A stretch of DNA of 13,379 bases from DATKXO01 sp035528995 (GTDB taxonomy: Bacteria; Planctomycetota; Phycisphaerae; UBA1845), in contig DATKXO010000350.1 in the NCBI GenBank assembly GCA_035528995.1, forward strand, positions 1 to 13,379, written 5' to 3'. Position numbers and translations under genes: made by a program. The notes under the pieces were generated by a model, which saw nothing but the letters and a program-made list of their open reading frames with translations, had not been told where the DNA came from and made no database searches. Shown piece after piece: positions 12,905-13,379 of this stretch (the first letter of the stretch is position 1; each line of letters starts with the position of its first letter).

Positions 12905-13379
12905 GGCGTCACCGAGGAGCCGTCGCCGTCCTCGGCCGGTTCCAACAGTTCGAGCGACGGGGCCTCGTTCTGGTCTCCCTCCGCTCCGGACACCAGGACC
13001 AGCGCCGGTGCCCGCACGATGCTGGTGGCCAGTTCGTCGGTAATGACGCCGACAAGATGATAGTCGCCCGCTGGCAGTTCGGGTGGCACCGTGAGCGAGA
13101 AGCTGTCGCCGTCTCCGTCGAGGTCCTCGGGCAGCCCGGTCGCCAGGACGACCGCGTCGCCGGCCAGGCCGAACGCTGCCGCACCCGGTGCCGGCTCACC
13201 GTCGCTCTCTGCTCCCGGGGCGGGCACCGGTTCCAGGTAGAAATCGATCGCGGCACTCGAGTCGGGATCCTCGTCGGCAATCACCACGGCCAGCGGCTGA
13301 CCTGCGGTAACTTCGACGTCCTGCGTCGGTTCCAGAAAGAGCAGCGTGGGTGGTATGGCCGTGGTGGCCAGCTCCGTGC
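12901..13379 (-). CDS. Repeat-containing acidic surface protein, partial (5' end outside window)
   Basis: The frame is open from the right edge to TGA 12903-12901, about 158 codons. It contains the end of one repeat (TELATTAIPP) and a full next one: TLLFLEPTQDVEVTAGQP, VVIADEDPDSSAAIDFYLEP, an Ala/Pro/Gly-rich insert (about PAPGAESDGEPAPGAAAFG), LPEDLDGDGDSFSLTV, PAGDYHLVGVITDELATSIV, then NEAPSLELLEP opening another. The DLDGDGD cluster resembles calcium-binding acidic loops. The composition is strongly acidic, as expected of secreted adhesion or structural proteins. The GTG at 13287 is internal; the same frame and repeat continue upstream of it, so the true start lies outside the window. 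No function beyond a surface or secreted repeat protein can be assigned. Confidence 0.75.
   Translation of the reverse strand, partial: TELATTAIPPTLLFLEPTQDVEVTAGQPLAVVIADEDPDSSAAIDFYLEPVPAPGAESDGEPAPGAAAFGLAGDAVVLATGLPEDLDGDGDSFSLTVPPELPAGDYHLVGVITDELATSIVRAPALVLVSGAEGDQNEAPSLELLEPAEDGDGSSVTP

Noticed and set aside
12895..12910. Programmed -1 frameshift in the repeat protein
   Set aside because: The junction ACGCCTTGA has no X-XXY-YYZ slippery site and no obvious downstream stimulatory hairpin, so a mutation or sequencing error is more likely.
1..13379. tRNA, rRNA, CRISPR array or insertion sequence
   Set aside because: No T-loop/acceptor combinations, rRNA-like segments, regularly spaced repeats, transposase motifs or terminal inverted repeats were seen on either strand.

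Overview
The window is GC-rich bacterial DNA with genes on both strands, many GTG/TTG starts and TGA as the usual stop codon. The gene mix suggests a planctomycete or Phycisphaerae-like bacterium, or another large-genome environmental lineage: two multi-spanning membrane glycosyltransferase-like proteins with C-terminal TPRs, a sulfatase-superfamily lipoprotein, a SixA phosphatase with a QHG motif, and a repeat-rich acidic surface protein. This assignment is inferred from gene content, not from a marker gene.

Layout. 1-208: C-terminal end of a DNA methyltransferase (+). 232-2147: two minus-strand genes, a HhH-GPD DNA glycosylase (TTG start with a strong Shine-Dalgarno) followed by a SirB1-like transglutaminase-fold/TPR protein. 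2291-3225: decayed minus-strand glycosyltransferase of the CgeB/Glyco_trans_1_2 type, broken by a frameshift and an apparent internal deletion. 3226-3604: non-coding leader with a candidate promoter and a hairpin that could mask the ribosome binding site of the next gene. 3605-8200 (+): exported cyclophilin-type prolyl isomerase, TMTC-like TPR membrane protein and sulfatase-like lipoprotein. 8336-10730 (-): GT39-like membrane glycosyltransferase with TPRs, preceded by an Rrf2-family regulator. 11009-12035 (+): a thioredoxin-like lipoprotein and SixA. 12036-12520: non-coding, with an 11-bp inverted repeat. 12521-13379 (-): C-terminal end of a repeat-containing surface protein, interrupted by a frameshift.

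The main discovery candidate is the thioredoxin-like lipoprotein at 11009-11524. Its reading frame holds one in-frame TGA (11210-11212) exactly where the first cysteine of the CxxC redox motif should be, giving U-P-P-C. The TGA is followed by a perfect 7-bp hairpin (11223-11239) with a GGC loop, at the spacing expected of a bacterial SECIS element. The simplest reading is a selenocysteine-containing TlpA/redoxin-type lipoprotein that ordinary gene calling would split or truncate. It has a good sigma70-type promoter (TTGGCC-17-TATAAT) and lies divergently from a cysteine-bearing Rrf2 regulator, which suggests a redox-controlled unit. A plain nonsense mutation or sequencing error is the main alternative.

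The genes at 4786-10153 look like a cell-envelope glycosylation/modification neighbourhood: two polytopic glycosyltransferase-like TPR proteins flank an alkaline-phosphatase-superfamily lipoprotein whose nucleophile position is Thr rather than Cys/Ser.
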